Source: Actinomadura citrea
Lineage (GTDB): Bacteria; Actinomycetota; Actinomycetes; Streptosporangiales; Streptosporangiaceae
Direction of reading: 5' to 3'
NCBI RefSeq assembly: GCF_013409045.1
Contig: NZ_JACCBT010000001.1
Span: 2,666,001-2,730,000 of the forward strand
Length of the DNA stretch: 64,000 bases
This document shows, one piece after another, positions 61,392 through 64,000 of the stretch. The stretch's first letter is position 1, and each line of letters starts with the position of its first letter. The translations under genes and the position numbers were made by a program. The notes under the pieces were generated by a model. That model saw only the letters and a list, made by a program, of their open reading frames with translations, had not been told where the DNA came from and did no database searches.

Positions 61392-62663
61392 CTAGGGGTT
61401 CAGCAGCGTGTTGGCCTGCTCGTTCGCCTTCTTCATCTCCTCTTCGGCGGACTTGCCCTGCATGATCGCCTTGACCGCGTTCGGCAGCACCTTCTTGGCC
61501 TGCTCGAACTCGCCCCAGCCCGCGCTGATCGGCGGGAACTTGGTGTTGCCGGCGATCGAGGTGAAGATCTCCAGCTTGGGGTCGGAGAACTTCACGTCCG
61601 ACCGCATGGAGGAGAAGCCGCTGTAGTCCGCCCAGCCCTTGGCGTTCTTGGCGTTGTTCAGGACCGTGATGTAGTCGAAGGCCGCGCCCTTGGCCTTGCT
61701 GTCGTTCCAGACCGCGAGGTCGGAGCCGCCCGCCATGACCGGGGCGTTGCCGCCGGTCTTGGTCGGGATCGGGAAGACGCCCCACTTGTCGGCGTTCTTC
61801 TCGGAGACCTTCTTCATCTCCTTGAGCGCCCAGCTGCCGTCGACGTACATGCCGAGCTTGCCGAGCGCGAAGTCGCGCTGCGGGCCCTCCAGCTCGTTCT
61901 TGCCGACGTACTTCTCGGGGGCGACCTTCTCGGTGGTGACGAGCCCGGCGTAGTACTTGACCGCCTCGACCGCCTGCGGCTGGTCGAGCTGCCCCTTGAA
62001 GCCGCCCTTGCCGTCGTCGACGGCGACCTCGCCGGCGTTGCCCCACACGAAGCTGAGCAGCGCGTTGGTCTGGTCGCTCGGGATGCCGATGCCGGGGACC
62101 TTCTTGGAGCCCTGCACCTTCTTCGCGGCGGCGGTCAGGTCCGCCCACGTCTTCGGCGGCTGGATGCCGAGCTCCTGGAACCAGTCCGTCCGGTACCAGA
62201 CGCCGCGGACGCCCCCGTACCACGGCACCGCGTAGGTCTTGCCGTCCGCGGTGTCGTTGCCGAGCGCGGTCTTGTTCAGCGTCTTGCCGTCCGCCCAGCC
62301 CGTGAACTGGTCGGTGATGTCGGCCAGGCTGCCCTGCTCGATGTGGGACTGGACGTCGGTGTTGCCGAGCTCGGTGACGTCGGGCCCCTCGCCGCCGGCC
62401 GCCGCCTTCTGGAACGTCGTGGCGACCTGCGGCCACGGCACGTACTTGACCTGGACGTCGGTGTTCGGGTGCTTCTGCTTGAACTCGGCCTCGACCCCGT
62501 CGAGGAACTTGGTCTGCTCGGGCGTGCCGTCGCCCATCATCCAGACCTTCAGCTGCGCCGGGTCCTTGCCGTCGCCCGCGTCGCCGTCCTTCTTGTCGCC
62601 GCCGCAGGCCGTGGCGGCCAGGGCGATCGCGGCCGTCACGGCCGCAACCTTCATGTACTTCAC
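61392..62663 (-). CDS. Sugar ABC transporter substrate-binding lipoprotein
   Basis: A 423-residue lipoprotein of the extracellular solute-binding family 1. The signal peptide ends with TACGG-type lipobox (ATAC, cysteine near residue 20), and the mature protein has typical LKVWMMGDGTPEQTKFLDGV and VDGSWALKEM features. Company with NagZ suggests an N-acetylglucosamine-containing oligosaccharide as ligand. Start GTG at 62663 with AAAGGAA eight bases upstream; an in-frame ATG at 62654 is possible. Confidence 0.93.
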   Translation of the reverse strand: MKYMKVAAVTAAIALAATACGGDKKDGDAGDGKDPAQLKVWMMGDGTPEQTKFLDGVEAEFKQKHPNTDVQVKYVPWPQVATTFQKAAAGGEGPDVTELGNTDVQSHIEQGSLADITDQFTGWADGKTLNKTALGNDTADGKTYAVPWYGGVRGVWYRTDWFQELGIQPPKTWADLTAAAKKVQGSKKVPGIGIPSDQTNALLSFVWGNAGEVAVDDGKGGFKGQLDQPQAVEAVKYYAGLVTTEKVAPEKYVGKNELEGPQRDFALGKLGMYVDGSWALKEMKKVSEKNADKWGVFPIPTKTGGNAPVMAGGSDLAVWNDSKAKGAAFDYITVLNNAKNAKGWADYSGFSSMRSDVKFSDPKLEIFTSIAGNTKFPPISAGWGEFEQAKKVLPNAVKAIMQGKSAEEEMKKANEQANTLLNP

Positions 62664-62856
62664 TGGGGGTTCCTTTCCGGCATCGCCTCGCGCGGCCTTG
62701 TGGCCTGCGGTGCGAGTGGAGACGGCGCGGACCCTTTAGGGTCCCAGCCATGCCCCTCTCGCGTTCGCATCGCTCGCGGGCGCCCTGCTCGCCAGTCCGC
62801 GCTCTGCGGCGCGCCCCCGACCCGGGGTACCGTGCCGGTCGGCGCTTGGGCGTAAA

Positions 62857-62893
62857 CTAACAAGAAACTTTCCTAAACAAAACTCCTCGTTAG
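62857..62893. promoter_or_regulatory. AT-rich control region between the sugar transporter and ROK genes
   Basis: GAAACTTTC (62864-62872) is a nine-base palindrome beside CTAAC (62857-62861) and a distant GTTAG (62889-62893), in a patch far poorer in G and C than the surroundings. A ROK operator and divergent promoters are likely here. Confidence 0.5.
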
Positions 62894-62917
62894 CGGATTG
62901 AGACATCAGGGGTCAGA

Positions 62918-64000
62918 ATGGCAAGACGCCCGGGAACGCCGAGACTGCTGCGTGAGCTCAACGACCGCGCGGCACTGGACCTGCTCGTCGGGCAGGGACC
63001 GCTCACCCGCGCGCAGATCGGCGAGCACACCGGGTTGTCGAAGGTGACCGCGTCCCAGCTGCTGTCCCGGCTGGAGGAGCGCGGGCTCGTCTCGGTGGTG
63101 GGGGAGCAGGCCGGGGGACGGGGCCCGAACGCCGCGCTCTACGCCGTCGTCCCGTCCAGCGCGTATGTCGCGGGCCTGGAGGTGGGGCCGGACGGGGTCA
63201 CGGCCGGCGTCGCCGACATCACCGGGCAGATCGTCGCCCAGGTCACCGTGGACCCGAACGGCGCCGACGATCCCGTGAAGATGGTGCACAGCGCCGTCGT
63301 CAAGGCGTGCCGCTCGGCCAAGGTCGCGGTGTCGAAGCTGAGCGCGTTCGTCATCGGGACGCCCGGCGTCGTCGACCCGCGCTCCGGCGACGTCCAGTTC
63401 TCCTTCGACCTGCCCGCCTGGCACGAGGGCGTCCTCGCCGCGCTGCGCACCGACCTGCGCCGCCCCGTGATCATCGAGAACGACGTGAACCTCGCCGCGA
63501 TCGCCGAGCGGGCCTACGGGGCGGCGCGCGACGCCGACGACTTCGCGCTCATGTGGTTCGACCGCGGCATGGGCCTGTCGGTGATGCTGGGCGGGCGGCT
63601 GCACCGCGGGCGGTGGGGCGGAGCGGGGGAGATCGGCTACCTGCCCGTCCCCGGGGCGCCGCTGCCGGTCGGGGACGCCCGGCGCGCCGCCCAGGACGAG
63701 GGCGTCACCGAGTCGACGACCTGGGGCATCCCCACCCTCGCCGGCGGATACGGGGCCCTGGTGGGCGCGGACGCGGTCCGCGCCCTCGCGCACGAGCACG
63801 GCTTCACCGAGCCGACCGCCGTGGACTGCGTCCGCGCGGCGGCCGACGACGAGGACCGCGGCGGGGCGTTCCTCGACGAGCTCGCCGACCGCATCTCCTA
63901 CGGCGTGACCTCGGTCAACATCGTCCTGGACCCGGGGCTCGTGGTGCTGTCGGGAAGCCTCGGCCGGGCCGGCGGATGGCCGCTGGCCACCCGCATCGAG
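62918..64000 (+). CDS. ROK family regulator, 3' end outside the window
   Basis: 361 codons are seen and the frame is still open at the window edge. The N-terminal winged helix (TRAQIGEHTGLSKVTASQLL) is followed by a ROK domain (FVIGTPGVVDPRSGDVQFSF, IIENDVNLAAIAERAYGAAR). The usual CxCGxxGC zinc cysteines after the GEIGY segment are missing; GAPLPVGDARRAAQDEG occupies that place, so the zinc site is lost. It is divergent from the sugar transporter genes and probably their repressor. AGGGG precedes the ATG. Confidence 0.9.
   Translation, partial: MARRPGTPRLLRELNDRAALDLLVGQGPLTRAQIGEHTGLSKVTASQLLSRLEERGLVSVVGEQAGGRGPNAALYAVVPSSAYVAGLEVGPDGVTAGVADITGQIVAQVTVDPNGADDPVKMVHSAVVKACRSAKVAVSKLSAFVIGTPGVVDPRSGDVQFSFDLPAWHEGVLAALRTDLRRPVIIENDVNLAAIAERAYGAARDADDFALMWFDRGMGLSVMLGGRLHRGRWGGAGEIGYLPVPGAPLPVGDARRAAQDEGVTESTTWGIPTLAGGYGALVGADAVRALAHEHGFTEPTAVDCVRAAADDEDRGGAFLDELADRISYGVTSVNIVLDPGLVVLSGSLGRAGGWPLATRIE

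Noticed and set aside
62660..62863. A 67-codon minus-strand frame ahead of the sugar-binding protein
   Set aside because: It lies in the divergent control region, overlaps the binding-protein start and has no ribosome site.

Overview
The window is very GC-rich, with strong third-position G/C bias, frequent GTG starts, many ATGA/GTGA overlaps and start codons that sit just behind TANNNT boxes. With ClgR, a Cys-less Rrf2 regulator, two ROK regulators, an SCO6745-family protein and a DUF4439 lipoprotein next to rimP, this is clearly an actinomycete chromosome. I would guess Streptosporangiales (Actinomadura-like), but no rRNA or tRNA is present to settle it. No insertion sequence, phage, CRISPR array or tRNA was found.

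Layout. (1) 1-8750, mixed genes: the end of a sugar ABC transporter ATPase with its translationally coupled ROK regulator, a flavin reductase, a YbhN-type membrane protein, a secreted propeller-like protein, a HAD hydrolase, a TRM11-type methyltransferase and a Tat/lipoprotein DUF4439 protein. (2) 9016-25531, a core translation and RNA cluster: rimP-nusA-ylxR-infB-ylxP-rbfA-nrnA-truB, then trhA, ribF, rpsO, pnp, an M16 protease, an azoreductase-like flavoprotein and dapB. (3) 25531-41428, about 16 kb of accessory genes lying between dapB and dapA: a transglutaminase-like protein, an ECF41-type sigma factor, an SCO6745 protein, a divergent FtsH, a solitary ModA, Ung, MenA, an MFS exporter, GNAT, CGNR, VOC, a MocR/EamA divergent pair and a GH18-like membrane-anchored protein. 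(4) 41585-53621, core again: dapA-rnj-ftsK-rodZ-rimO-pgsA, then a MOSC/DUF1990 interruption, then cinA-clgR. (5) 53751-57575, stress and repair functions: Dps, a lipoprotein, LysR, Nei2-like glycosylase, Rrf2 and a tautomerase. (6) 57576-58107, a 532-base non-coding stretch holding an imperfect 126/127-bp tandem repeat. (7) 58108-64000, a sugar-uptake locus: nagZ, two permeases and a binding protein on the minus strand, with a divergent ROK regulator running off the window.

How the genes work together: the 9-25 kb and 41-54 kb blocks make and mature ribosomes (RimP, RbfA, RimO, TruB, IF-2), turn over RNA (PNPase, RNase J, NrnA) and supply diaminopimelate/lysine for cell wall (DapA, DapB). The terminal locus looks like import of a GlcNAc-containing oligosaccharide followed by cytosolic hydrolysis by NagZ under ROK control.

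The best non-coding signals are several crisp palindromes or repeat clusters at promoters (azoR, trhA, the tautomerase/Rrf2 gap, the MocR/EamA overlap, dapA, rodZ, rimP), a recurrent TANNNT-N6-8-start arrangement suggesting leaderless mRNAs, and the tandem repeat at 57.7-58.0 kb. I found no clear evidence of a wholly new biological system; the findings are ranked accordingly.
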